A stretch of DNA of 64,000 bases from Opacimonas sp014872805 (lineage in GTDB: Bacteria; Pseudomonadota; Gammaproteobacteria; Enterobacterales; Alteromonadaceae), in assembly GCA_014872805.1 (NCBI GenBank), contig WKFN01000016.1, positions 186,001 to 250,000 on the forward strand, in the 5' to 3' direction. The translations under genes were made by a program, and so were the position numbers. The notes under the pieces are model-generated. The model saw only the letters and a program-made list of their open reading frames with translations, did no database searches and had not been told where the DNA came from. How positions within the stretch are numbered: position 1 is the first letter of the stretch; the number at the start of each line of letters is the position of its first letter. Positions 9,232 to 17,957 of this stretch are shown here, in pieces.

Positions 9232-9286
9232 AGTGGTTCCTTAAGAAACTCTTAATTTTTTAGTTCAAATTGGATTATGCCGATAA

Positions 9287-9324
9287 AATGCATAAATGCA
9301 AGACTCTATGCATTTTTATGCATT
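9287..9324. repeat. Inverted repeat upstream of glnS
   Basis: AATGCATAAATGCA (9287-9300) and TGCATTTTTATGCATT (9309-9324) are inverted copies apart from two extra T bases in the right arm, with eight bases between them. The repeat lies in the 183-base gap between the LacI-family gene and glnS, upstream of the glnS promoter. It could be a regulator site or a weak hairpin; its function is unknown. Confidence 0.5.
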
Positions 9325-9368
9325 GAGCCTATTGGCGTTAAAAAAAGCCTATGCCTGATGGCTGACAA

Positions 9369-9377
9369 TGGTATAAT
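9369..9377 (+). promoter_or_regulatory. Extended -10 promoter of glnS
   Basis: TGGTATAAT is a perfect extended -10 element (TGn plus TATAAT) 37 bases before the glnS ATG. No good -35 box is seen at 17 bases, which fits an extended -10 promoter. Confidence 0.6.
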
Positions 9378-9414
9378 CAATATCATAAAATATTTAATTT
9401 TCAAGGATATCTGC

Positions 9415-11076
9415 ATGAGTGAACCGCTCGACACGCGCCCAACCAACTTTATTCGTCAAATTATTGATAAAGACCTTGCAAGTGGCGTACACCAAACTGT
9501 CCAGACGCGTTTTCCGCCAGAACCTAACGGTTACTTACACATCGGTCATGCAAAGTCTATTTGCCTTAATTTTGGTATTGCACAAGATTACAACGGTACT
9601 TGTAATCTGCGATTTGATGATACCAACCCAGAAAAAGAAGACATTGATTACGTAAAATCGATCCAAGATGACGTGCAGTGGTTAGGATTTTCTTGGGATG
9701 GTGACATACGCTACTCGTCCAATTATTTTGATGCCCTATATGGTTATGCAGTGGAATTAATTGAAAAAGGCCTAGCATACGTTGATTTTTCATCGCAAGA
9801 AGCAATGCGAGAAATGCGCGGCACACTTAAAGAGCCTGGTACAAATAGTCCTTATCGAGATACCACTGCTGAAGAAAACTTAGCTTTATTTAAACAAATG
9901 CGTGAAGGGAAGTTCAAAGAAGGTGAGTGTTGTTTACGAGCCAAAATTGATATGGCATCGCCTTTTATGTGCATGCGTGATCCCGTTTTGTATCGTGTAA
10001 AGTTTGCTCATCATCATCAAACAGGGGATAAGTGGTGTATTTATCCTATGTATGATTTTACGCATTGTATTTCAGATGCGATTGAAAACATATCTCATTC
10101 ATTATGTACGCTTGAATTCCAAGATAATCGTCGACTTTATGATTGGGTTATTGAACATATCTCAATTGAGACAACACCTCGTCAATATGAGTTTTCTCGT
10201 CTTAATCTTGAATACACAGTGCTATCAAAAAGAAAACTCATTGAGTTAGTAGATGGTGGTTATGTCGAGGGATGGTCTGACCCAAGGATGCCCACGATTG
10301 CTGGTCTACGTCGTCGTGGTTATACCCCAGCATCTATACGTGAATTTTGCTTGCGCATTGGCGTCACTAAAATGGATAACCTAGTCGAAATGAGCATGCT
10401 TGAAGCCTGTATTCGTGATGATTTGAATGTTAATGCACCTCGTGCAATGGCAGTGTTAGATCCCATTAAACTGGTCATTGAAAATTTCCCTGAAGGTGAA
10501 ACAATGATGCTTAAAGCACCAAATCATCCGATGAATGAAAGTATGGGGGAGCGAGAAATTCCATTTACTCGTGAAGTGTACATAGAGCGTGAGGATTTCC
10601 GAGAAAGTGCAAATAAAAAATTTAAGCGTCTGGTGTTAGACAAAGAAGTGCGGTTGCGTAATGGGTTTTATGTGAAAGCATTGCGTTGTGATAAGGATGC
10701 GGATGGCAACATCACAACGGTTTACTGTCAATATGACCCTGATACTTTAGGAAAAGATCCCGCTGATGGTCGCAAAGCCAAAGGCGTCATTCATTGGGTG
10801 AGTGCATCACAAGGTCTTCCGGCCGAAATTCGTTTATATGACCGTTTATTTAACGTGCCGAACCCAGCAGCAGAACAAAATTACCTCGATTTTCTAAATC
10901 CTGAATCTCTTGTGATAAAACACGGATTTGTGGAGCCGTCTCTAGCCGACGCAAAAGTAGGTGAGGGTTATCAGTTTGAACGTACGGGGTATTTTACTCT
11001 AGATAATCAAACGGAAGCATTGGTGTTTAACCGCACGGTTGAATTGCGTGATACTTGGGCAAAGATTGGCGATTAA
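9415..11076 (+). CDS. glnS: Glutaminyl-tRNA synthetase
   Basis: A class I aminoacyl-tRNA synthetase that charges tRNA-Gln. The ATG at 9415 is chosen over an upstream in-frame start at 9277. It gives 553 residues, against 554 in E. coli, begins MSEPLDTRPTNFI as in other GlnRS, and has AAGGA eight bases upstream. The ATP-binding HIGH motif is at 42-45 (PNGYLHIGHAKS) and the KMSKS counterpart is LSKRKL near residue 265. The anticodon-binding beta barrels fill the C-terminal half. It has its own promoter and is followed by a strong terminator. Confidence 0.97.
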   Translation: MSEPLDTRPTNFIRQIIDKDLASGVHQTVQTRFPPEPNGYLHIGHAKSICLNFGIAQDYNGTCNLRFDDTNPEKEDIDYVKSIQDDVQWLGFSWDGDIRYSSNYFDALYGYAVELIEKGLAYVDFSSQEAMREMRGTLKEPGTNSPYRDTTAEENLALFKQMREGKFKEGECCLRAKIDMASPFMCMRDPVLYRVKFAHHHQTGDKWCIYPMYDFTHCISDAIENISHSLCTLEFQDNRRLYDWVIEHISIETTPRQYEFSRLNLEYTVLSKRKLIELVDGGYVEGWSDPRMPTIAGLRRRGYTPASIREFCLRIGVTKMDNLVEMSMLEACIRDDLNVNAPRAMAVLDPIKLVIENFPEGETMMLKAPNHPMNESMGEREIPFTREVYIEREDFRESANKKFKRLVLDKEVRLRNGFYVKALRCDKDADGNITTVYCQYDPDTLGKDPADGRKAKGVIHWVSASQGLPAEIRLYDRLFNVPNPAAEQNYLDFLNPESLVIKHGFVEPSLADAKVGEGYQFERTGYFTLDNQTEALVFNRTVELRDTWAKIGD

Positions 11077-11093
11077 ATATCAGCAACATGCTA

Positions 11094-11127
11094 AAAAAGC
11101 GACTTAATTTAAGTCGCTTTTTGTTTT
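11094..11127 (+). terminator. Rho-independent terminator of glnS
   Basis: A 12-base perfect stem (AAAAAGCGACTT / AAGTCGCTTTTT) with a 5-base loop, ending in a T run, begins 18 bases after the glnS stop. Its symmetry would let it also serve the convergent yciK gene. Confidence 0.88.
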
Positions 11128-11153
11128 CCAGTTCACTGCAATGTCTTGAGTGG

Positions 11154-11903
11154 TTACTTAGGTTGGCAATCCAGAGATTTTCCGTTTACATCCTGGCTTA
11201 TATCTGCCATTAAATAAACATAAGTCGACATGATGTCTTCAGGCGTTTTGAGTTTCATAGGATCTTCAGCAGGATAGGCTTTGCCACGCATGGAGGTGCG
11301 CGTAGCTCCAGGATTAATACAATTCACGCGTATAGATGAGTTTTTTACCTCATCGGCTAACACTTGCATCATGCCTTCTGTTGCAAATTTACTAATGCTA
11401 TATGTTCCCCAAAAAGCACGACCTGCACGACCAACACCAGAGGTGGTAAAAACAATACTTGCCTTGGGTGCTGCCTGTAATGCACGGTAAAGCCCTTGTG
11501 TCATACTAAACTGGGCGGTCACATTGACTTGCATGACCTCTTGGAATTCTTCGGGTGTAATTTGTGTAAAGGGACTGAGGTGTCCAAGTATGGATGCGTT
11601 GTGTAATAAGCCATCTAAACGCCCATATTGATCCAAGATCATCTGGCCCATATCTTGGTAGTTTTTTGGGGTCGCACCTTTCATATCAAGTGGAATGATG
11701 CCCGGTTGTTTCCCATCAAGTGCGACTATTTCGTCATAGGTTTTTTCTAATTTTGCTACAGTACGCCCTAGCAAGATAACTTCAGCACCGAGTTCTGCAT
11801 AAGTGAGTGCGGCCGTTTTGCCGATTCCATCACCTGCTCCGGTAACTAATATTATTTTATCTTTAAGACAACTGGGGGCATTGAAGGTTAAATGAGCGGT
11901 CAT
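11154..11903 (-). CDS. yciK: YciK-family short-chain dehydrogenase
   Basis: A 249-residue SDR oxidoreductase, close to E. coli YciK (252). The start at 11903 is preferred to longer in-frame starts because it gives the family N-terminus and places the cofactor motif GAGDGIG near residue 23. Also visible are the NAG-equivalent HNAS, the catalytic serine in TTSGVGR, the YSISK tetrad and the NCINPGATRTSMR tail. YciK's physiological substrate is not established. The gene is convergent with glnS. Confidence 0.88.
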   Translation of the reverse strand: MTAHLTFNAPSCLKDKIILVTGAGDGIGKTAALTYAELGAEVILLGRTVAKLEKTYDEIVALDGKQPGIIPLDMKGATPKNYQDMGQMILDQYGRLDGLLHNASILGHLSPFTQITPEEFQEVMQVNVTAQFSMTQGLYRALQAAPKASIVFTTSGVGRAGRAFWGTYSISKFATEGMMQVLADEVKNSSIRVNCINPGATRTSMRGKAYPAEDPMKLKTPEDIMSTYVYLMADISQDVNGKSLDCQPK

Positions 11904-12151
11904 ATAAAAGTCTCTTACGAATTTGCCGTTATTATACGGTTTTTGGAGTAAAAATAACCTGTAGATTCCTTTATTTAATGATTTTTTTAGATACATCCAT
12001 AAAAAGTTGTTACATATCGTTAACAATCCTTTGCAAATTAGTGACAAAGACAATAGACTAAGCATAACTCTAACTGGTCTAAGCACTTGTTTAACCATTA
12101 AACAACTTGCGCAAAACCAAAGAATAAAAAAAATACTCTTAGGGAGACAAA

Positions 12152-14761
12152 ATGAAAAAACTGTTTATCAGCACCAGCATTGCAGCGGCCCTTACTCTTG
12201 TTGGCTGTGGCGGTGGTGAAACCATCGAAGATCTTCGCGTAGAAACCCCATCTCAAAGTCCCGTGTCACGTATTTTATTTGACCCTGCAAACGGTGATTT
12301 GAATATACCTAATGATCTATTAATGCTGCCAGGTGATGACGGTTTCTTCGATTACACTCTTAACATTCCAGTAGCGGATCCATCTGATTACGGCGACCCG
12401 CAAAATGCGTTAAATGTACTGGACGGTTGGTCAACCACTCAACCTTTTGTAATTGATGTTGTTACTCCTCCTGGTGTCAGCTTGGATGCATCAACTTTGG
12501 CCGCCGGTGTGCGAATTTTTGAGGCGACTTTAGGGTTAGATCCGCGTGATCCAGATTGTGCCCAAGTAACAACGCCATCAGCAGGCTGTAAACTCGGTGA
12601 TGAGCTTCAGTTTGGCCAAGATTTCGTACTATCTCTGGCGGATTCAAATACCATCACTGTTATCCCGTTAAAGCCATTAAAAGCAGCACAAGGGCATATG
12701 TTAGTAATGACCACTGCGCTTAAGGATTCCACTGGTAAATCGGTGCAAGGTTCAACAACTTGGGATTTGGTTCGTCAAGATATTCAAACTATGCCATTGG
12801 CTAGTCCATCACAGTTGCAATTACAAGGCTTAGTCAATTCATTTGTGAACCCGCTACTAGGTGCCGGGATGGAGCGTGATGAAATCACCTACGTATCGAC
12901 CTTTATGACGCAATCAACCATGACGGTTCCAAATACGATTAAACAGTTAATGATTGGTGAATTTGCACAACGTGCTGCGATGGGTGACCCAACTGCTGGA
13001 CAAGCTTTGCCGGCGATTGTAGCAACTGATGTCACCGCGGCACCTACTGCCATGGAAGCTCTTGGTTTGGTTTCAGCTGAAGCGGTTACCGGTGCTGTTC
13101 AATTCGGTATTGCCAATTTACCCGCTGAGGCTGCAGCATTAGTTCCTGCTATTGAAGCCGCTGATTTTTCCGGCATGACAACTTGTGCAGGCTTGCTTGG
13201 TGCAGCATCGGGCAATTTTGGTAATGCTATTCCTCAGGTCAATGAATTTGCTGCCAATGTTGCAGTCGGTATCCTAGGTCAAGGGGCTGGTCCTTTTTGT
13301 GCGGCGAAACGCGCTCAGGCGACGATTTCTCTTCCGCATTACCTAGCAATTCCTACTGCTGAGAATCCAACTGCACCGATTAATGAATTTATGACGTCAG
13401 CGTGTGACAGCGGTATCGTAATTGCTGGTGCCGGCGATGCGGTTGCAGGTTTAACAACGGGGCCCAATCACGCTTTGTGTAGTGCCGTTGGCTTAGGTGA
13501 TTATCAATTACCAAATGGTGCAAATCTTGACCGTGACCGTCATTTGACTCGTTTCAACCCCGTACCGCTTACCAAAGGTCCTAATGCAGGTAATGCCACA
13601 TTAGATGTGCAAATTACCATTCCTGATCCAGTCGCAGCAGGTGCTTTAGGCTTTGCCATAAGTGAACCGGAAAATGGCTGGCCAGTTGCGATTCTCTATC
13701 ATGGTATAACTCGTCAAAAAGAAGATATGTTGGCTATTTCAGGCGCTTTATCCCTAGCTGGTATTGCAACGGTTGCGATTGACCAACCACTGCACGGTTC
13801 TCGTGGTTACGATTTGGATGGTGACGGCAATGATGAGATCAATGCTACCACTGTATCTGCGACAGTATTTATGAATCTTGCTAGCTTACCTACTGCCCGT
13901 TCAAACTTATGGCAGGCAGTGTCTGATTTATTGGGTCTACGTCTTGGCTTAAATGCAGTGGTTGATACCACGGCTTCAGGAATGGTCAACCTTGATGCAA
14001 CGAATGTGTCAGTGATGGGTGTTTCTTTAGGGGCCATTGGCGGTGGTAACTTTGCAGCGGTTGCCAATACTTCAATGGGTGGCGACCTGGCCGCACTTGA
14101 TGGTATGTTTGCCATTCAAGCTGCATCACTTGAATCACCGGGAGCGGGTATCGCAAACTTCCTCCTTGAATCTGTTGCATTTGGAAATCTAATCAAGGGC
14201 TTGTTACTTGGTCAATCAAGTGTGGATTTCCAGAATTTTGTTGTTGCAACAAATGGCTTGGAAAGCTACGCACAAGCTACTGATGAGATGAACGCGGCTG
14301 CAGTTCCGACCTTTATGGCCGCTTTGACTGATGCGCAACTAGCAGAGGTTAATGGTACGTTCAATCAGTTCGCTTTTGCAGCTCAATCTATGATGGATGC
14401 AGCGGATCCAATAAACTATGTGTCAACATTAGGCATGAACACGCCAACTCACGTCATGACAGTAGTCGGTGATGGTGGTGAGGTGAACTTACCCGATCAG
14501 GTTATTCCTGTTGCGACGGCTTTGCCTTTATCAGGTCAAGACGCATATGTTGAACAAGCTGGTTTTGGTCAAGTATCTAGTACTGTCACAAGTGATACGC
14601 CAATCAGTGGTTATATGCTGTTTAATGAAGGCGCACATGGTTCGAGCTTGAGTCCGACAGCCAGTGCTGAAGTCACTGCTGAGATGCAATCACAAATTGC
14701 AAACTTCTTAGCATCAGGCGGTAGAGTGGCATTGGTTACTAATACAGACGTTGTGAACTAG
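12152..14761 (+). CDS. volA: VolA/Pla-1/cef-type surface lipase (lipoprotein)
   Basis: An 869-residue exported lipoprotein. The signal ends at LVGC, with the lipidated cysteine near residue 19 followed by GGG, a typical surface-exposed context. The N-terminal 'virulence factor lipase' domain runs from about residue 35 (SRILFDPANGDLNIPNDLL) to about 270. A GxSxG nucleophile elbow, GVSLG with S625, lies in the alpha/beta-hydrolase half. A histidine near the C-terminus (NEGAHGSSL) is a candidate for the catalytic base. Relatives include VolA of Vibrio, a lysophospholipase that releases fatty acids from host or environmental lecithin for FadL-mediated uptake. AGGGAG precedes the ATG. Specificity is inferred from family. 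Confidence 0.83.
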   Translation: MKKLFISTSIAAALTLVGCGGGETIEDLRVETPSQSPVSRILFDPANGDLNIPNDLLMLPGDDGFFDYTLNIPVADPSDYGDPQNALNVLDGWSTTQPFVIDVVTPPGVSLDASTLAAGVRIFEATLGLDPRDPDCAQVTTPSAGCKLGDELQFGQDFVLSLADSNTITVIPLKPLKAAQGHMLVMTTALKDSTGKSVQGSTTWDLVRQDIQTMPLASPSQLQLQGLVNSFVNPLLGAGMERDEITYVSTFMTQSTMTVPNTIKQLMIGEFAQRAAMGDPTAGQALPAIVATDVTAAPTAMEALGLVSAEAVTGAVQFGIANLPAEAAALVPAIEAADFSGMTTCAGLLGAASGNFGNAIPQVNEFAANVAVGILGQGAGPFCAAKRAQATISLPHYLAIPTAENPTAPINEFMTSACDSGIVIAGAGDAVAGLTTGPNHALCSAVGLGDYQLPNGANLDRDRHLTRFNPVPLTKGPNAGNATLDVQITIPDPVAAGALGFAISEPENGWPVAILYHGITRQKEDMLAISGALSLAGIATVAIDQPLHGSRGYDLDGDGNDEINATTVSATVFMNLASLPTARSNLWQAVSDLLGLRLGLNAVVDTTASGMVNLDATNVSVMGVSLGAIGGGNFAAVANTSMGGDLAALDGMFAIQAASLESPGAGIANFLLESVAFGNLIKGLLLGQSSVDFQNFVVATNGLESYAQATDEMNAAAVPTFMAALTDAQLAEVNGTFNQFAFAAQSMMDAADPINYVSTLGMNTPTHVMTVVGDGGEVNLPDQVIPVATALPLSGQDAYVEQAGFGQVSSTVTSDTPISGYMLFNEGAHGSSLSPTASAEVTAEMQSQIANFLASGGRVALVTNTDVVN

Positions 14762-14778
14762 TAGTTACAATTTTTGAC

Positions 14779-14809
14779 AAAAGGTCAGCATGCGCTGACC
14801 TTTTTTTTT
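14779..14809 (+). terminator. Rho-independent terminator after the lipase gene
   Basis: An 11-base stem (AAAAGGTCAGC / GCTGACCTTTT) with an ATGC loop runs into a T tract, 18 bases after the stop codon. Confidence 0.9.
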
Positions 14810-14849
14810 GTTATTATAGTAATAGTTGTTTTTTTTAGGAATAATACTG

Positions 14850-15935
14850 TTGGAATTTTTATACGAATATGGACTATTTTTGGCAAAGGCAGTGACCGCG
14901 GTATTGGCGATTCTCATTACTGCTGGCGTGCTGATTGGTATGGCTGTTAAGCAAAGACCAACCGCAGAGGCAAAAGGGGAGTTGGAGATCCATTCTCTTT
15001 CTCAAGCTTTGCAAGAATTAAAAGACTATGCCACGCGCGCACTTGTGCCAGACAGTGAGTTAAAAGCATTTGATAAAGCTAGAAAAAAGCTTTTAAAGAA
15101 GAAATCGAAGTCCAAAGATAATGCAGCAAAAGCATCTGATGAAGATTCGAAAGCATCTTCAGACGTCGAATCTAGTCGCAACGGCAAGGTCTTCGTATTG
15201 GATTTTAAGGGCTCAGTTGATGCAAACGAAACGGAACATCTTCGACGTGAAATCACGGCAATTCTCAGTGTAGCGGATACCTCGAATGATGAAGTAGTTG
15301 TGCGATTGGAAAGTCCAGGAGGTTATGTACACAGCTATGGTTTGGCAGCGTCACAATTACAACGATTACGCGACGCTGGCTTGCATTTGACTGTCTGCGT
15401 GGATCAAGTTGCGGCCAGTGGTGGCTACATGATGGCGTGTGTTGCACATAAGATCGTTTCCGCTAAATTTGCCGTAATTGGTTCGGTTGGAGTGGTTGCA
15501 CAATTACCAAACTTTCATAAAGTGCTCAAAAAAAATGACATTGATATTGAACTTCACACTGCAGGTGAGTATAAACGTACATTGACCATGATTGGTGAAA
15601 ATACCGATGAGGCTCGTGACAAGTTTAAAGCCGATTTGAACCAAATTCATGTATTGTTTAAAAATTTTATTAAGCAAAACCGCGAAGGGCTTGACGTCGA
15701 TAAAATAGCAACTGGTGAAACCTGGTATGGTACGGATGCACTTGAGGTTGGTTTAGTCGACGAGATTTCTACCTCGGACGATGTATTGTTAGCGTTATAC
15801 GAAAAAAGAGCCGTGTATTCGGTCAAATATACACAAAAGAAAACGATCGCAGAAAAACTAGGGTTCGCAGCAGAGGGCACATTGATGCGTCTTTATCAAC
15901 GAATTTTTGCACACAACCAAACACCAATTAGCTAA
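14850..15935 (+). CDS. sohB: SohB, inner-membrane S49 peptidase
   Basis: A 361-residue member of the signal-peptide-peptidase A family. The TTG at 14850 is chosen because it gives MEFLYEYGLFLAKAV, matching the E. coli SohB N-terminus, and AGGA lies nine bases upstream. One membrane helix (about 8-33) is followed by a Lys/Ser-rich linker (about 78-112, longer than in E. coli) and the S49 domain. The catalytic serine is S190 (DQVAASGGYMM) and the lysine is K242 (AGEYKRTLT). It probably cleaves membrane-embedded peptides; in E. coli, extra sohB copies suppress loss of HtrA. Confidence 0.93.
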   Translation: MEFLYEYGLFLAKAVTAVLAILITAGVLIGMAVKQRPTAEAKGELEIHSLSQALQELKDYATRALVPDSELKAFDKARKKLLKKKSKSKDNAAKASDEDSKASSDVESSRNGKVFVLDFKGSVDANETEHLRREITAILSVADTSNDEVVVRLESPGGYVHSYGLAASQLQRLRDAGLHLTVCVDQVAASGGYMMACVAHKIVSAKFAVIGSVGVVAQLPNFHKVLKKNDIDIELHTAGEYKRTLTMIGENTDEARDKFKADLNQIHVLFKNFIKQNREGLDVDKIATGETWYGTDALEVGLVDEISTSDDVLLALYEKRAVYSVKYTQKKTIAEKLGFAAEGTLMRLYQRIFAHNQTPIS

Positions 15936-15956
15936 ATAAACCCATTACAGTAAAAG

Positions 15957-15986
15957 AGCCAGCGGTATTTTGGTTAAGCGCTGGCT
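15957..15986. terminator. Hairpin between sohB and the convergent small gene
   Basis: AGCCAGCG (15957-15964) and CGCTGGCT (15979-15986) form an 8-base GC-rich stem with a 14-base loop. It lies between convergent genes, but no strong T run follows on either strand. Confidence 0.45.
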
Positions 15987-16004
15987 ACATTCATAACGAG
16001 CTCT

Positions 16005-16355
16005 CTAGCGCGGAGCTTTTGAGCCTGGAAGATTTGCAAGAACTTGGTTTTTCCAAAAGTCTTTGACTGAAAAACCACCTTTAGCAGGCTTAGTCGCCTT
16101 TTTCTTCGCAGGGGCTTTCTTTTCTGCTGGTTTTTCGGCGGCTTTTGGTGAAGGTGTGTTGTCGGTTGTTTCTGTTTGTGTGGGTGAACCACCCAATTCA
16201 TTTGCCATTTCCTCAAGGACAGCAAGACGTACGTTTTTGCCACCATCAACACTGTACCATCCGCCTTTTGCTTCTATTTGTGGGGCTTTACCGTGTGCTG
16301 CTGTATACGCTTCGGTAAATTTAGCAATTACTGCGTCTTTATCTAACTTACTCAT
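16005..16355 (-). CDS. Small Ala/Lys-rich protein of unknown function
   Basis: A 116-residue soluble protein that I do not recognise. Residues 1-58 look folded (MSKLDKDAVIAKFTEAY, then GGWYSVDGGKNVRLAVLEEM). Residues 59-95 are a low-complexity Thr/Pro/Ala/Lys tail (EKKAPAKKKATKPAKG), and the end is FSVKDFWKNQVLANLPG. The basic, Ala/Lys-rich linker resembles tails on nucleic-acid-binding proteins, but that is only composition. It is flanked by sohB (convergent) and ybgI (divergent) and stands alone. Confidence 0.7.
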   Translation of the reverse strand: MSKLDKDAVIAKFTEAYTAAHGKAPQIEAKGGWYSVDGGKNVRLAVLEEMANELGGSPTQTETTDNTPSPKAAEKPAEKKAPAKKKATKPAKGGFSVKDFWKNQVLANLPGSKAPR

Positions 16356-16452
16356 AATGTATATGAAACCTTGATTTAATGTTAAAATTTCTAATATTTA
16401 TACAATTTTTCATAGTTGATGTCTAACTAGGACATAAATAGCAGGTAAAGAG

Positions 16453-17205
16453 ATGTTACGGAATGATTTAGTCAATGCGCTGAATTCCCTATTAAATGTG
16501 GGTTTAATCAAAGATTACTGTCCCAATGGGTTGCAAATTGAAGGTTCCACCTCTGTTCAAAAAGTAATCACAGGTGTAACGGCTTCACAGGCCTTAATTG
16601 ATCGTGCCGTTGAGGAAGGTGCTGATACCATTATTGTACATCATGGGTATTTTTGGAAAAATGAAAATCCCGTCATTACTGGCATGAAAAAACGTCGATT
16701 CTCGAGCTTATTATCTAACAATATCAATCTAATTGCTTATCATTTACCTTTAGACGTTCATCCCATCTACGGTAATAATGCTCAACTCGCCAAACATCTT
16801 GGCGTCAATGTGTCAGGTTTTTTAGATGCGCCTCCTGATGGTGTAGTACAGTATGCAGAGTTAGATGAACCCATATTTTTAGAAGTCATTGCGGAGCGTT
16901 TATCGACATCACTTAATCGCCCATTATTAATTGAGGGTACCAGCGATAAACGGGTCCAGCGACTTGCTTGGTGTACTGGTGGGGGGCAAGGCTATATAGA
17001 TTTGGCAGCCAATAATGGTATGGATCTATTTGTTACCGGAGAAGTCTCTGAGCAAACTATTCACAGTGCAAGAGAGCAAAATATTGCCTTTATTGCTGCT
17101 GGTCATCATGCGACAGAGCGTTATGGAGCGATGGCACTAGCTGAGTATTTGCAAACGCAATACCATTTGGACGCTCAATTTATTGATATCGACAATCCGG
17201 CTTAA
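16453..17205 (+). CDS. ybgI: Nif3-family dinuclear metal-centre protein YbgI
   Basis: A 250-residue protein of the NIF3/YbgI family, which forms hexameric toroids with a two-metal site. Conserved elements are YCPNGLQIEG (about 23-32), the metal-ligand VHHGYFWK, AYHLPLDVHP and, near the C-terminus, the second ligand set VTGEVSEQ with AAGHHATERYG. The family has been proposed to act in GTP cyclohydrolase-like or other hydrolytic chemistry, but the true function is unsettled. The cmoM gene follows after two bases, so the two are probably cotranscribed. Confidence 0.92.
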   Translation: MLRNDLVNALNSLLNVGLIKDYCPNGLQIEGSTSVQKVITGVTASQALIDRAVEEGADTIIVHHGYFWKNENPVITGMKKRRFSSLLSNNINLIAYHLPLDVHPIYGNNAQLAKHLGVNVSGFLDAPPDGVVQYAELDEPIFLEVIAERLSTSLNRPLLIEGTSDKRVQRLAWCTGGGQGYIDLAANNGMDLFVTGEVSEQTIHSAREQNIAFIAAGHHATERYGAMALAEYLQTQYHLDAQFIDIDNPA

Positions 17206-17207
17206 TT

Positions 17208-17957
17208 ATGTCTACTGATCACTCATTTGATGGTATTACACAAAAGTTTGCTAATAACATCTATGGCTCGACAAAAGGGCAATTACGCCATGCGCTATTG
17301 TGTCACTATCTTGCTCAATATCAGATGCTTGATATGGATCTTTCCTCAAAAACAGCATTAGATGCTGGCTGTGGATTGGGACACATGACTCGGGAAATCG
17401 TCAAAACCAATGCTGATATTACGGCCATTGATATTTCGGAAGAATCGATCGCTCAAGCAAAGAAAACGACTCATGGGTCGGTAGATTGGCGAGTGGGTTC
17501 ATTGCAATCAATCTCGTCTCATTTTGATTATGTCTATTGTCATGCCGTTCTAGAGTGGACCCAAGATCCACTTGCTACCATTGCTCACTTACTAAGATGT
17601 TTAAATGAAGGCGGCCGCTTATCTCTTAGCTTTTTTAATGCAGAAGCACATCGTTTTGGCAATCTAATTTATGGAAATTTTGCCTATACTGAGCAACCTG
17701 AGCGCAAAGCCAAAACTGTTCGTCTGAACCCGCAGAACCCTGTGAGTTATCAATCTGTATTAGAGTATTTGGGATCCTTGGATAACGTTCGTGTTATTCA
17801 TCATGCCGGCATTCGTTGTATTCATGATTATATGCGAGACATCTCTGCACAGAGTCGCCAATATGATGAGATTTTAGAAGCAGAAAAAAAATACGGTACA
17901 CAAGTACCGTATTTGTATTTGGGGAAATATTGTCATTTAATTATTCAAAAAGCTTAA
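17208..17957 (+). CDS. cmoM: tRNA 5-carboxymethoxyuridine methyltransferase CmoM
   Basis: A 249-residue SAM-dependent methyltransferase (formerly SmtA/YcbP). It methylates cmo5U34 to mcmo5U34 in some tRNAs, the last step of the pathway whose earlier enzymes CmoA and CmoB are encoded at 24164-25872. The N-terminus FDGITQKFANNIYGSTKGQL matches the CmoM family signature. Motif I is DAGCGLGHMTREI (about 50-62). Its last codons overlap the convergent glutathione peroxidase gene by four bases and contain that gene's terminator hairpin. Confidence 0.92.
   Translation: MSTDHSFDGITQKFANNIYGSTKGQLRHALLCHYLAQYQMLDMDLSSKTALDAGCGLGHMTREIVKTNADITAIDISEESIAQAKKTTHGSVDWRVGSLQSISSHFDYVYCHAVLEWTQDPLATIAHLLRCLNEGGRLSLSFFNAEAHRFGNLIYGNFAYTEQPERKAKTVRLNPQNPVSYQSVLEYLGSLDNVRVIHHAGIRCIHDYMRDISAQSRQYDEILEAEKKYGTQVPYLYLGKYCHLIIQKA
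17884..17914 (-). terminator. Glutathione peroxidase terminator embedded in the cmoM coding region
   Basis: On the minus strand, a perfect 11-base stem (AAATACGGTAC / GTACCGTATTT, plus-strand 17904-17914 and 17889-17899) with a TTGT loop runs into a T run, starting 40 bases after the glutathione peroxidase stop. On the plus strand the same bases encode KKYGTQVPY of CmoM. Confidence 0.8.

Noticed and set aside
9277..9414. Extended N-terminus for GlnS
   Set aside because: The extra 46 residues are not like any GlnRS, overlap the inverted repeat and promoter, and the ATG at 9415 has a good ribosome site and the family start.
11904..12098. Longer N-terminus for YciK
   Set aside because: The extra residues are Leu/Ser-rich, unlike the family, and include the promoter region of the divergent lipase gene.
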